64,000 bases of DNA, taken from the NCBI RefSeq assembly GCF_048771995.1, contig NC_133027.1, positions 102,236,501-102,300,500 on the forward strand, given 5' to 3'. Source of the DNA: Taeniopygia guttata (lineage: Eukaryota > Chordata > Aves > Passeriformes > Estrildidae). The notes beneath the pieces were generated by a model. It was not told the DNA's origin, did not search any database, and saw only the letters and a list, made by a program, of their open reading frames with translations. How positions within the stretch are numbered: position 1 is the stretch's first letter; each line of letters opens with the position of its first letter. This document shows, in pieces, positions 21,701-34,000 of this stretch. The position numbers and the translations under genes are program-made.

Positions 21701-24700
21701 AGAGAGGGATGTGCAAGACAGGGTGCAGTCAGCCCCTGCTCTCCCCCAGCTGGCTGGGCTGCCCCAGTGCTGTCTGCCTGGAGACAGCAGGGACAGGAGT
21801 CTGCTCAGAGAACTGCCACAGTTCTGCACTGGGAAAGGAGCAGGTGCCACTGGGGTGAGCCTTCATCTTCCCCCCTGCAGATGCCAGGTGACCTTTAATC
21901 CTGCAGGGAAGGTGAAGGTGCTGCTGGCTGAGCTGGGCTGCAGCCCAGGAGGGAGGCACAAAGCCTGACTGGGAAACACCACGCAGGATTTAAGATGCAC
22001 GTGTATTGCTGGAGCCAGAGCTCCTCCTGGCTAGCAGGGTGATTTTGCCCACACTGTTGCAAGACATAGTTCAGTCCCTGTGGTTTAAAATCTCATCTTC
22101 TGTGCTGAGCTTGACAGTAAAGGGTAATAAAGTAGCCCAGAGCTGGTTGTATGTTAATTAACCATTAGCTTCAGTGGTGCTTGAGCATTGCTTGTTTTAC
22201 AATGGACTGGGAGTTGGGCTGAGCCCACCAGCTCTGGGATGATAAACAACTTACAGGTGTGAGATGGTAATGGGAATTAGTTACCTGAATGGAGATGAGG
22301 GACTGGCCATAACACTGAGTGGTACTTAAGGAATAAATATTTGATTATGTGAGAGAGGTGCAGGAATTTCAGTAAAAGGCATGAGAGAGATGAAGGTAAG
22401 GTACAGAAAAACAACACATAGGACAAAACCAGGATTGTAAACATGGAACAGCTGACAATATAATTATGTAGCTGCAACTAAAAACAGGAATTTGGCCTTG
22501 TTCCTTCAGACAAAACAGGAAAATCACACTGAAGTCCTACATGCTGTACATGACATTACATTTCCAGGGTCAAACCCTTACCACTGACAGTGGCATAAAT
22601 CTAAAGGGATGTTGCCAGAACTGCTAAAACAGAGGTTTGTCAGGACACTGTAAGGTCTCTTATTAGCCCCTCTTTTATGCTCTTACAAGGGGGGGGGACT
22701 TGGCAGCTGGGACTGTAACTGCAAAACCATTACCAGTACCTGGTTATTACTAATAAAGAAGCAGAAATTTCTGTTTTATTTACTTGCCCTGGGTGTCATG
22801 TGTCAAAAGCCCTCAATGACATTTAATTAATATGTTAGTAAACAATATCGAGTTAAAAAAATGTATGTTTTTAAAATCAAAGTAGCAAATGCAGAATCAG
22901 TTTTGTATGAAGTCACAAGCCTAGATATGACATGAATAAATGAGATAAATGAGTTAATATAATTTGTTTTGTACTTTTATAAGGTTTCTGAGAAGTTCCT
23001 TGATAAGGGGGGGCTTCTAAATTATTTGGTGAGGCTGGAAGGATCACAGCAGCTCATTGCAACAAAGACCTCTAAGTTACTCCATGCCATGTTCTCTGCT
23101 GACTATCTCTGTAGCGTGAACAATCACATTTCCCTCTACAACGTTATTCTGTGTGTTGGTCTGGCTCCACTCATTAGCTTAATCGCAGACATAATGTTCC
23201 TTTAGCCTGGGGAAGAATTTGAAGGGAGGGAAGAATACCTGGCCTTGCAGCAGTTTAGAGCTGGGCTCAACAGGGAAGACCTGTCCAGAAAAGCCCTTTG
23301 GAGCATCAAGAAATGGCTGAGCAGTCAGGAGGTGTCTCTGTGAAAAGAAGCCTTGTGGGTTCCTCTGGTTCAGCCAATGCTGAGTAACTGGAGAATAAGC
23401 CAGATTTTATGACTGCTCATGTTTCTTAGACATCACTGAACACAGCACTATGACTTAAATATTGAAATAAACTGCTCCTAAGCATGGTCTCACTCCTTCC
23501 CTGTTAAATTAAAGGACATCTTTAAATTAACTAAAAAAGTACATTTGAGGTTGCAGGTGTGAAGCTTGGCTTACATCTGCTCTGTTGCTCTCCCCCAGAG
23601 CAGGGCAGGAGCCAGTGGTAATTTGCATCGCCTCTTCTGCCATTCCAGATCCTTCAGGCTGCTTTGTGCTTCATTTCTCCCTCCCATTCTCCCACACGGG
23701 TATTGTCAGCCATTGTCAGAGTTGGGTGGAATGCAGTTAAGTGCAGCTAACCCAGGAAAAGAGCCCCAAAGGAATAAATTAGTGTCTGAATTAATTCCTG
23801 TTACAAGCTGGAAGTTCTCCAGAAACTTCAGAAGCCGCTTGCTTGAGTCCAAAGGACGGAGGGATCATTCAGAGATGGAGGAGCAGAAGCTCTTGATGTG
23901 CTTCCAAGCTTTGTGAAACAGCTCACCTGAACTGCAGGCATGGGAATGTTTGGTGGAATTAGCCCATGGGCATCCACAGGGATGAGAAGAACTGAAGCAG
24001 AAGTCAGAATCCTGGTAAGGTCCTGTTTCCAAAGAAGGAAGACCAAATGAAGAGTGCTCCAAATCTGAGCACCTAAATGTGCCATATGAGGTGCTTCTGG
24101 AAGGGAAAACAGCAGGGCAAGTCGCTGTTACTGGGAGCAGTCACAGTGTGGGGGGCCCCAGGGCAAGCACGAGGGTCAGGGTGTTCCTGGTGCTGCACAA
24201 GGAGCGTGACTGAAGCAGAGAGGTACAGAGCACCAAGTGCAAAGCTTCTTCTTGGGAGAAGACTGGACTCCAGGAATTTTTCTGCACTTCTTTTAGAGCT
24301 ACAGAACAATGTAAGAAACTCAGATCCAGGGGGTTTTCCCCCAAAGCTTTGCAAGAGGGAAGAAAACCAGTGGTACAAAATATATCCTTTTTTCCCATTA
24401 GTCAGATGCAATCAGGTATCCTTTCCCTTCTGCTGACTTCTGAGGAAAAACAGCAAAGAGCCTCTCTCCATTAGAAACCTGTGAGGTCTCAGGCCAGCTC
24501 AAAGCAAGCAGTGAAAGAAGGTGTGGAGTCTCCACCAAGCAGGAGAGGTAGAGCAAGAGTCGCCCTTCAGGTGTCACCCATTTACAATAAACAGATCTGC
24601 TGCCAGTTTAGGGAGGGTTACACCACAATAGGTCACTGTAGGTCTGGCTTTGCACATGTGTTGCTTTTTATTTTTAGTTTCTCCCTTGTCTTGTCATGTT

Positions 24701-25400
24701 TTTTTTCATGGAGGAGGGGCTCAAGCAGCAATGCAATGCATAAAGGTATGGGTACAGATGTTTTGCCTGTGGTAGGGAAACAACAGTGGTTTTGGCCTTC
24801 TAAAGCAGAGAAAAGGAAAGAGCAGCAGGACTTGCCTGGATGTTTTGTAGCAGGAACATCAACAACCTCTTGGAGAGTAAGGTTAGTCTTTTCCTGGTAT
24901 TGTATTTTACTAATGTTGTGGAAATAAAGAAAATATATTCAGTGGACAACAGAGAAACATCAGTGATCGTATTCTGTATTCTGGAAACCTGTATCCTTAA
25001 ACTTCTGGTCTCATATAGCAATTTTTCAATGTTTTTCCCTTGGTCAAAAAAAAAGTGCCTTTAGCAGCCAAAATGCTAACACATTTCACTTGTATGAGGT
25101 GAGCAAGGGGCCGGGACTTTTGAGCAGGTTATAGAGCATCTAATAAATCACTTATTGGCAAGGTTTAGAGCAATCAAACGTAAAGGAGAGCTTTTTGCCT
25201 GGACTCACCTTTGGTATGAACTTTTCAGGTGATTGTGCACACGTGTAGTAGTAAATGAAACAGATAAAAGGCTCCCAGCTTACAGAAACAAACAAAAAAT
25301 ATATTTGGGATAACTTGTTCCAAGCTGTCTGGTTACATGTGTTTTTTCAGTTCTTGGATGCAGGGGCCATGTGACAAAGGGACACTTCAGCAAGTTGCAG
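18700..25400. other. Intergenic DNA downstream of UTP25, nothing recognised
   Basis: Mixed-composition intergenic sequence. A GC-richer patch at about 21.54-22.06 kb carries overlapping open frames (for example 136 codons from 21558, + strand) without recognisable protein similarity. A G9 run lies at about 22.69 kb. No exon, RNA gene or repeat family was identified. Confidence 0.5.
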
Positions 25401-25798
25401 TGTGTTGCGGCATTTCTGAGAGGGAGAGGGCATGATTTATGTTTGGAATGAGATTTGAGCTACTCCAGTCTAGGCCTCAGATCTGGGCCTTGTGAGGCCT
25501 TCCAGCCTCTGACACAGTTAGAAATTAAGAGCTTGTGGTGCAGTTAGACATTTAATAAGGTGTGATGGGAAGCACTGGGCTGTCTGGGTGTGAAGCAATA
25601 TAGGTTTTTAGTGTGAGGTTTAGGTCACCTTAGGACAAAGACAAGCAATGTTGGCTTGCCAATGAAAGTGCCTTTGTAAACTGTAAACTATATAGAAGTG
25701 TATATAAACTGCCATCTTCTCTCTAATAAAGGGAGAACATTGCATTAATCATATTGGTTTGACATGCATTCTGTCCTGTCCAGCTTTCCTGTTATGAG
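25401..25798 (+). mobile_element. ERVL-like LTR (solo), fossil
   Basis: A sequence of about 400 bp resembling avian ERVL LTRs. Its 3' part has a TATA-like TATATAA (25701-25707), then AATAAA (25725-25730). Next comes a stretch reading like the remembered family consensus (AATAAA, GGGAGAAC, then ATCATATTGGT). No internal retroviral region is seen on either side, so it is probably a solo LTR left by recombination. Both ends are approximate (the start is taken at TGTGTTGC) and no target-site duplication was confirmed. It appears old. Confidence 0.6.
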
Positions 25799-25799
25799 G

Positions 25800-26880
25800 A
25801 CCCTGAGTTCAGCACTGTGCTGAGGGATCCATTCCAAAGCCACGTCAAAGGCTTTGTCAGCCTTTGGGCATCTCCTGTTACCTGCAGAGTAACTCAGGCA
25901 TTTTCTTGTGCTGTGCTCCCTCTAGTCCCACCTTTCCCAGGATGCAGATAAGTTCCTGGCTGACCTGTCAGATGGGAATGGTGATGGAGTCCCAGTCATT
26001 CACAGCGAGGACACGCGGAGGGCTCCATTCCCTGCTCGTACTGTGAGGCAATTAATGCCATTTGTGCTGTTTGGCTGAATGAACAGTTTGAAATGAACCA
26101 TTGAGCCATCTGTTCCTCCAGCTGACATCAGGCGTGGCAGGAGTAGCAGTCAGCTTTTGCTGGGAAAGAAACATCTCGCTGTCATTAAGGAAAGTTCAAG
26201 AAAGGGGGGCGTGGGTTTGCATTTTTCTTGCCCTTTTTACTATCTTTAAAACAAATTCTTTCTTTCATATTTTCTTGTGGCTCAGACTACATACCCCAGA
26301 GACTTTTCTGACCTCTGATCGGTGTCTTGGCAGTAGGGGAATGGCTACACTGAGCACCTTCTTTTCTGACTTCTGGCTGAATTTGATGAGAGGGAGGTGC
26401 TCAGCAGCATCTGAGTTTTATAGGATTGTTTTTCTCTTCCCTTGTTCTGTTCACCTCCATATGTTGCTTTCTTGAGCTGAGGTGTTCTAGAAACAGCATC
26501 CCTTTAAACCAGCTCTCGTGAAGTTTTTCAAAAGGTCTTCTGGAGGTCATATTTCCTCCCCTGAAATTATTAAAGGCTACCTGATACAAGAAAAAAATCA
26601 TTATGTCATTAGTTGTAGGAAGCCCAGGAAAAATTGGACCTGCTCCTCATGGAAAAGAAGTGCTGTGTACAGATGACTGTCAGGAACTGGTGTTTGATGC
26701 TGGTTCAGTGTTGGTGCTCACTGAAAGAGAGCCACAGGGAACAGATGCTTATGGAGTTAATGCTGGCGGCAAAGGGATAAGATGATCTTAGGGCAGGGAA
26801 AGTGTAAGCAGAGACTTAAGCAGAATATTTTAAGATTAAGTAAGCCTGGTAAATTGCATGTCTGAATGATACACAGAGAT
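25800..26880. other. Intergenic stretch, nothing recognised
   Basis: No gene or clear repeat was recognised. The part from about 26.5 kb could be a more degenerate 5' portion of the adjoining old LINE, but I see no supporting motif. Confidence 0.45.
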
Positions 26881-28005
26881 GTGATGCAGGATTGCTCTTA
26901 ACAGTTGTGGACAGGCAAGATACCAGCAGATTGGGAAAAAGCCAGGACAGTGCCTGTTTTTAAGAAGAGCATTTGTGGGGAGCAACATTAGGGAATTTTA
27001 AAGCCTTTGCACCAGCTCAAAACTTTTGGGATTACTTCCAAAAACAGCCTGAAAGCACTCACCAGAAAACCGACTGATCTAAAAATAACAACAAAGGAAA
27101 AAAAAAAATAAAATAAGCTACATCACACCAAGCTAATTTTATTCTAGAAAAGAGTGGCCAGAGAAGAAGCCATAGATGTGTTTTATCTTGATTTTAAAGA
27201 CTCTGGCATTGTGATACAGCATTCTAGTTAAGAAAGCTGGGAAAACACTGAAAGGCGAGATGGGCCTGAGCTGGTGCTCAGCTGGATGAGAAGCATCTCT
27301 GGAAGGCAGCAGTGGCAGCAGACATTACATCACAAGCTTTCCATCATTGTCTGCTCTGGAGCAGGTCTTTAATGGGTTTGTTAATAGCCAGTGCTGGGCA
27401 AAGGCCTGTGCTTATTACATCTGCAAATTATAAGAAGCTTCAGGATCTGTAAAGGGCAGGGTTTAAATGCCAGATGTTATCAACAAATAGGAAAAAATGG
27501 TCTGGGAAAGAAAAGAAAAAACCAGGAAATTCATCTAGGACAAAATCAAGATCATGGTCTTGGGCTGGAATAAATGAATGCACAACACAAGGTAATAAAA
27601 TATGATGCTTAAAAAAAAGGATCTGCAAAAACACAAGGTGGTATTGTCATGTGCTAAACAGGAATCTGCTCTATAAGGATACCAATAAAAAAATATTTTG
27701 GAGTTCTTTAACTTTATAGGAGTATATTCCAAAACATTTATTCACAAACACCAGCTAGTGGAGTATCCATCTAATCTGGGACACTGCATTCAGAGCAGGT
27801 ATGGGCCAATTAGTCCAGGGAAGACTGAAAAACAAAAGAGACTGAGAAGTGAAATGCTTCAGTCCTCAAATGCACAAAAACTTGTTCAGAGAGCAGCAAC
27901 ACCTGCTCTTAATGGCGAATAGAAAAAATTAGGGTTCAAAATTAGGAGAAACATTTTAATGGAGATTGTATGAAGGCACAGGAACTCATTGCTCAAGGTG
28001 GTTTT
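26880..28005 (+). mobile_element. Ancient CR1/L3-type LINE fragment (reverse transcriptase to 3' part)
   Basis: Diverged but collinear with the LINE CR1/L3 ORF2 consensus over about 1.1 kb. Near 27172-27200 the frame reads IDVFYLDFKD, matching the RT motif-A block (VDVIYLDFSKAFD). Later pieces correspond to the segments after the RT catalytic motif. The end (27.83-28.0 kb) matches the ...RLRSEM... and LRRNILME-type 3' coding part. Several gaps relative to a full ORF2 and no intact frame. The divergence suggests an insertion older than the bird-specific CR1 copies. Borders are approximate. Confidence 0.72.
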
Positions 28006-28009
28006 TGTG

Positions 28010-31000
28010 TGACCTTTGCTGCCTTCTTGGCATAAATAGAAGCAAAAATGTTGCTGCCATTGCTGCAGGAAGAAAAAATCCATAACAGTGCCAGGGAATG
28101 GGACAAATAGCATGGTGGGGGGGTGGTTGTGTCTTGAAATGGGAGTGTGGTCAGGGCCCTGGGGGCACCAGCAGGCTCTGCCTCCTCTGCCCCAGCCTGG
28201 CTCAGCTCCCCATCCTGCTGCTCTCCACCACGGGGAGGGAGGAACCCTGGTGGGCCCAGCACAGCCTGGCAGAGCTGGGTTTGCCCTGTGCATGGGTAAA
28301 GGGCACCTGCAAGGCCTGGGCTCTGGACTGAGTCGGGCAGGGGAAGGCATACCATGCTTTAAGGTAACCCTGCCACAATTCCCTCAGCTGTGCTTTCTCA
28401 GTGGATGCCATCTCATGTTGCTGGACTTGTCTGTTTCTAGGAAAGAAAAGACATTTTTAGCACAACAGTGTTTTCTTGGAAAAATTCTTCCTTTACTGCA
28501 GAAAGTGTTTGTGCTAAATGGACAATAATTTTTATGGTCCATTATCCCTTATAGCAGAAGAAAGCAAAGAACTATGTTAAGCAAATAGATAACAAAATAA
28601 TTTATTTTTTAATGCAGACTGAATGTTCACCAAGCCCTGCGCAGTCAATTTTTTTCATATGGCAGGAACTGCAGCCAAACCAAGTTATGTGGCTCATCTC
28701 TGTTTTGTTATCATTTCATTTGTACATAATTAATGTCCTACATCCTGCAAAGCCAAGCAATAGCATCTGAGAGCTTCTTTTCTCTCTCAGTAGTCAGTAA
28801 ACAGGCATCTGGCTGAGACATGCTTGGCATTGTTTAACCAATAGACAGTTGTGTTTTATGGGAATGTGGCACACTGGGCCAAATTCCAGTCCCACTGGAA
28901 ATCCTTGGGCCTGCTCCAAGGAATTCAGAGTAAGGACAACAGAGATGTCGAGGTCCTTTTTTTTTTAATTCTGTGGCCCATTTTTTTATTCTGGTAGGTG
29001 GATCCATCCATGCTTTATCAATGGCTCTTCACTGGTATAGGGAACATTGCTCTAAAGCTGTCTGCTGCTCTGGCAGGTGAGGTGTGGACTTAGGTGTTTC
29101 ATGGCAGGCTGTGAGACAGAAGTGTGTGAGGGAGAGACACAACATCACCCTGTTGAGTCATCTATTAACTAAGGATGGTGGGACTGTTTCCAAATACTGC
29201 ATCTAAACAGCACCCAAAGACATTTTGGCTGCCTGTGTACTTGGTATTTGTCATAGCACATGAAATCCTTGTACCTGTTTGGGATTCCTTAATAGGCAGT
29301 GCTTGATTGGAAAAGAATGAAGAGGCCAACTGTCTTGCACTTCCAACTGGAACAGTTTAGCATAAAATGTCATGATTGTGTATCTATTTTAGTAGTTAAA
29401 AATTAAAATGTGAGTAATACTGTCTTCCTTTGGCATAGATTTTGATATTCAATGAACTTCGCAGTATTTCACACTTAATTTTATCTGTTCAAGGTAAACA
29501 TCCCCTTAGATTCCCCACTTGCTAAACAACCTTTCCAAAATCCTTTCCTTGTAGTATTTTATCAGGCTCTCATGGAAAAAGCCCGTTGTTTCCCTGTTTG
29601 AGACCTTATAAAATGCACACCCTGATAGGATTTGCTATCCAGTAAAGGGTGAGAATTAATAAAGTGAGAGGGTCCTTTTCCCAGAGTTAAGAAGCAGGTT
29701 CCCAAAGGGTTCCTGACAGGATCTGGGGAGGGGAGCACTGGGTTCCAGCCTGAGTCTATCCCAGCCCGGTGACCAGGCAGGAGACCCCAGAGGGAAATGC
29801 TGCTGGAGCAGAGAGGATGAGAGGAGCTGGAGCCACCTCCCCTCCTCCTCCTTCCCTCTCCTTGCTGCTGCTTCCCACGCTTCTCCAAGTGACAGAAATT
29901 CTTCATTAAAAGGAATGCTGGATTCCAGCGTTTGGCTTCCTATCCATTAAGGAAACCATTTTATTATTTGAAATTCAAATGGGAATCATCCATTTCTCCA
30001 GAAGAAGGCTAAGAGAGAGCAGGAGATTTTCTGAATACCCAAAGTTCCTCAAGCTTTCTCAGGTTCAAGACTTTCTAGTGTGAACATGGTGATAGTTTCT
30101 TGCCAGCTAAATATTCTTTATGTTGCAGGAACATTTTTCTGTGAGGGCAGATGGTGTTCGATTGGTAGTCAGAATAATACATGAACAGCAGAGAAGATGT
30201 GGGTTGATTAAATAATTAGCATACTGTGACATTCTATTGCTTTGCTGTAACTTAAAGCTAGGTCAAAATGTTGGTCTGTATTGCACCTCCCTTCCTCCTT
30301 TCTTTCTTCTGGTTGTTTTTATACTTACTCCAGAGCAAAGTTTAACAGAAATCAAATTGTTTCCAGGTAGCACAGTGTTTGAATTTGTTACTCAGCCCTG
30401 TATATTACGGAGGAAAAGTAATATAAAGGAAATTAAATTCTGCTAAATGAATTTCAGTTGCCCAGCAACGTACCATATGCAGTGTGGGATCCAGTCAAGC
30501 ATCATTGTGGCTTAATATGGAGCACAGATCAGTGTCCAGGCCAGCACGTGTGGGCTTGGAAGCCAGGGCTAGTGGGAGGGCTGAAGCCTGGTTTTCATTC
30601 ACCATGTCTGCCTGAACAGCTCTTTGCCTTCAGAGTTTGTTTGCATGTCCACTAGAAGTCTAGTTAATTTTATCAACTCCACTGCTTCCTGTCCCCCTGC
30701 TCTCCAATGGTACAATAACAGTAATTACAGGCAGTTTGCCATCAAATGAGGAACAAATATAGGAAACATGCTTCTCTAAGTAAGAATATCATTATTCACT
30801 TACTAAACACAACCCACTGAATTACTCATCCTCCTCTCTAAGTCCTGCTATCTATTCTGGGGTTTTGGAGACTTTCTGTGAATAAAAATGCAAGAAGTTG
30901 TCCCACTGTTCTCCAAAATGTTAGTCCTGACTAAAAAGAGAGCTTTGACCCTCTTTGTATATCTTTGGCTGCTGTGTAGCCACTAGCCAGGGTGTAGGGG

Positions 31001-34000
31001 AGAAGCTGCTGTAGCACCTCACAGATCTGGGGATCTGAGGCTTTGGATGGTGGTGTACCTTCACTAGGAATAGCAAGACAAGAAGTGAAAGAAGTTATCT
31101 GCTACCTTCTAGGTGTTATTGCTGTCTCTAGAGTTCTTCTGGGAGTCCCTAGTGCTGCAAGTTCTAGTGTCTTAAAACATCCAGGAAGAATCCCACAAAA
31201 TGGGTAAATCTCCTTTCTTGTTTTGCCATGAAATCAATTAGGTAAGGATTAAAATTTCATGTTTCAGAGCCAGCATGGTAAAATTGACCAGTTCATAACC
31301 TCTGCTTGAGTGAGCTGACACAGTGAAGAAAGAGCAGTAATGCTCCTGGGGCAGCTGGAGAGGATGTACACTCTCGCTCCATGTGAAGAAAAGAATTTAA
31401 TGTGTCTGTGTCAAAGAGCTGCAAACCCAAACTATACAAGAAATGCTAATCTCAATAGGTCCCCTCAGAGATTACACTTGGAAATCAAATTTCTTTATGT
31501 TTTTTTGCTTCTTTAGAGAATGAATGTTCAACAGTGATAGCAAAACAATCCATTCTATTTAGATTAAGTTCCTGAAAGACATTTTAATACAAATGCTACA
31601 GTTAACTACTGTTATTTTTAAACACAAAGTATTTGTATAGTGTGGAAGAAGAATGTCAACCAAAAGTAGAAAAAAAAGAGAAATCATGTGCTTAAAAAAT
31701 GCACTGGGAAGGAGGAAACCTCTGCCCTTAATACAAAGGGATTGACGGCACCTTCTACTCTGCAACTCAGCTTGGGGCTCATTTACCTCCTCCTAGAGTC
31801 TGCAGAACCATTTGCTGCTCGGGACCATGGTGCGAAGACTGGGTGCTATTCCTGAAGGCACCTTCTGCCTCCCAGATTTCTGGGTGAACATTTATTTGGA
31901 AATTATGTTCTATGATTCCTGTCCTAAACGACTAAATTCTACTGCTATGAGAAATTATTCCAGTATACTTCTGTTTATCTTACAAAATACTACATAGCTT
32001 AATAAACGCATGATTTTAGGGGTTTTGGGTAATTAATGCTATTATTATTTTTTTAAGTAACTTTTTAATACAACCAGGCCAGGAGGTTGGAATCATTGAT
32101 AATTTATACCCTCCTTGTGCTTGAACTTGAAGGAATGATATGATGAAGACACTGCCTTACTCAAGTATTGAGACCCACAGCTACATTTCAAGATGCAAGA
32201 TAAATTGATTTCGATCACATACCTCACATTCATTTACTTTTTTAATTTATAAAATGCACCTTGAAAAACATATTTGCTTAATGTAGGAGCTCAAAGTCAA
32301 ATAAAGAAGTCAGGACTGGACAAGAACAAACGTTTCAAAGCTGGCATCCCTTTAGCTCAGTCACAAGCAACAAACTCAGTGTTCCTAAAATTCTTATTCT
32401 CCAGATGAATTATGGGGTTAATTTTCTCCCTAGCCTAATGGAAGGGAGAAATCCAATCACATTCAGAACCCTCAACAAGAACAGGTATAGCTCTTCACCT
32501 AGTTATTAATATTTACAACTGTCATCAGAGGGATTGTTTAGAAACACAGAAAATTCTCTTTCCTTCTTGACCTCTAGAAGGTTTCAAAATTCGTTGTCCA
32601 TAAAATATGAACAGAAATGGTCAGGTTTAAACCAGGGTGCTTAGATGCAGACAGTGAAAAGGACAGGCTGTGAGTATGAAGCAGACGGTTTTTGACTACG
32701 AATACTTTTGGAAAAATATGTTTATGGTATCAAAGCTGTGATTCTGAAGGTCTGGGAGGGCAGTGGATATGCAAATCTAGTTGAAAGTCAGAGGGAGTGG
32801 TGGCAGGATTAACACACTCAAAGCTGGCTGGTGATGCTCACCTCAATTTTGTAACAAAACCCCAACCAAACAAAGAGAATTACATAGCAAAACATTATTA
32901 TCAAGCTTTAGGTGTAAATATCTCTGTTCTCTTTTAATTTTGCTCTATTAACCATGCTCTTATAATAAGAAAGAGGGGTTATCATACTATGATGGGATGA
33001 GATGTGAGGATGATTAAGGACTGAATGCCATCACTTGGTTTGCAGGGTTCCAAAGACAAGCAACAACTGTTATTGAACATTATTGATATGTGTGGCTCAT
33101 AGTCCACACAGGTAAAATGGCAGCAGCAGCCCTAAAACCTATAAAAATTTGCTATTTGAGTGTACAGAAGTAAAGAAGCATGATAATGCACTATATGACA
33201 TTTAGCAAGCCGTGTCAGTTATGTTCCCTTAATCTGAAGAATTTATCTAAAGAAAAGTTCAAAGGATGAGGTCGATAAAAAAGCTCACAAAGACACCAGT
33301 TACTGTGTACATTCATAATGATTCCTGGCTGTTTTCCTTTAGCTAAGTAAATCTGTTTTATTGGAAGCTTGATGCTGAGATTATTTCCCAGTGGCAAAAA
33401 TCCCCAACCAAACAAAGAATCTACCCAACCCCACCCATTTTCCTTAAAACAAAGGCACAATTTTGAGGTTCTTATGAGATTGGGACCCATGTGATGCTTT
33501 TATATCTCTCCCATACTTCTTTAAATTATAATGAAAAGGAGTTTTTTCTTCTTTATTGTATCTAATATATTTTTTCAGCATTAGTTTGGAACATTACTGT
33601 TAACTGCTGCAAAAGTTCCTTCTGTGATAGCCTCTTTCTTATTTCCAGTTGCTTGTTTGTCTGAATTATAAGGGAGAAGTTGCCATCTGCCATTACAAAA
33701 TATGCTCAGCCATTAGTATCAATAAAACCTGCTAAAAAAAAAAACAGGGGAATTTTAAAGGTTGCTTTGTGGATTTTAGCATCCATCTTCTGATTTACTG
33801 AGAAGGTAAATGATGTGCATGAAGCATATGGATGATTTACTGTTCTGAAAGATGCTGTGACTAGAAGTGCTGAAACACGAGATGCTGACTCAAAGGTGAA
33901 TTTATATATACCATTATATTTCTTTGGGTTTGTTCCAAATAAGATTGGAATGGATTTTAAAAGCTGCTCTTTCTATCTGGAGGAAAGAACAAAAACATTC

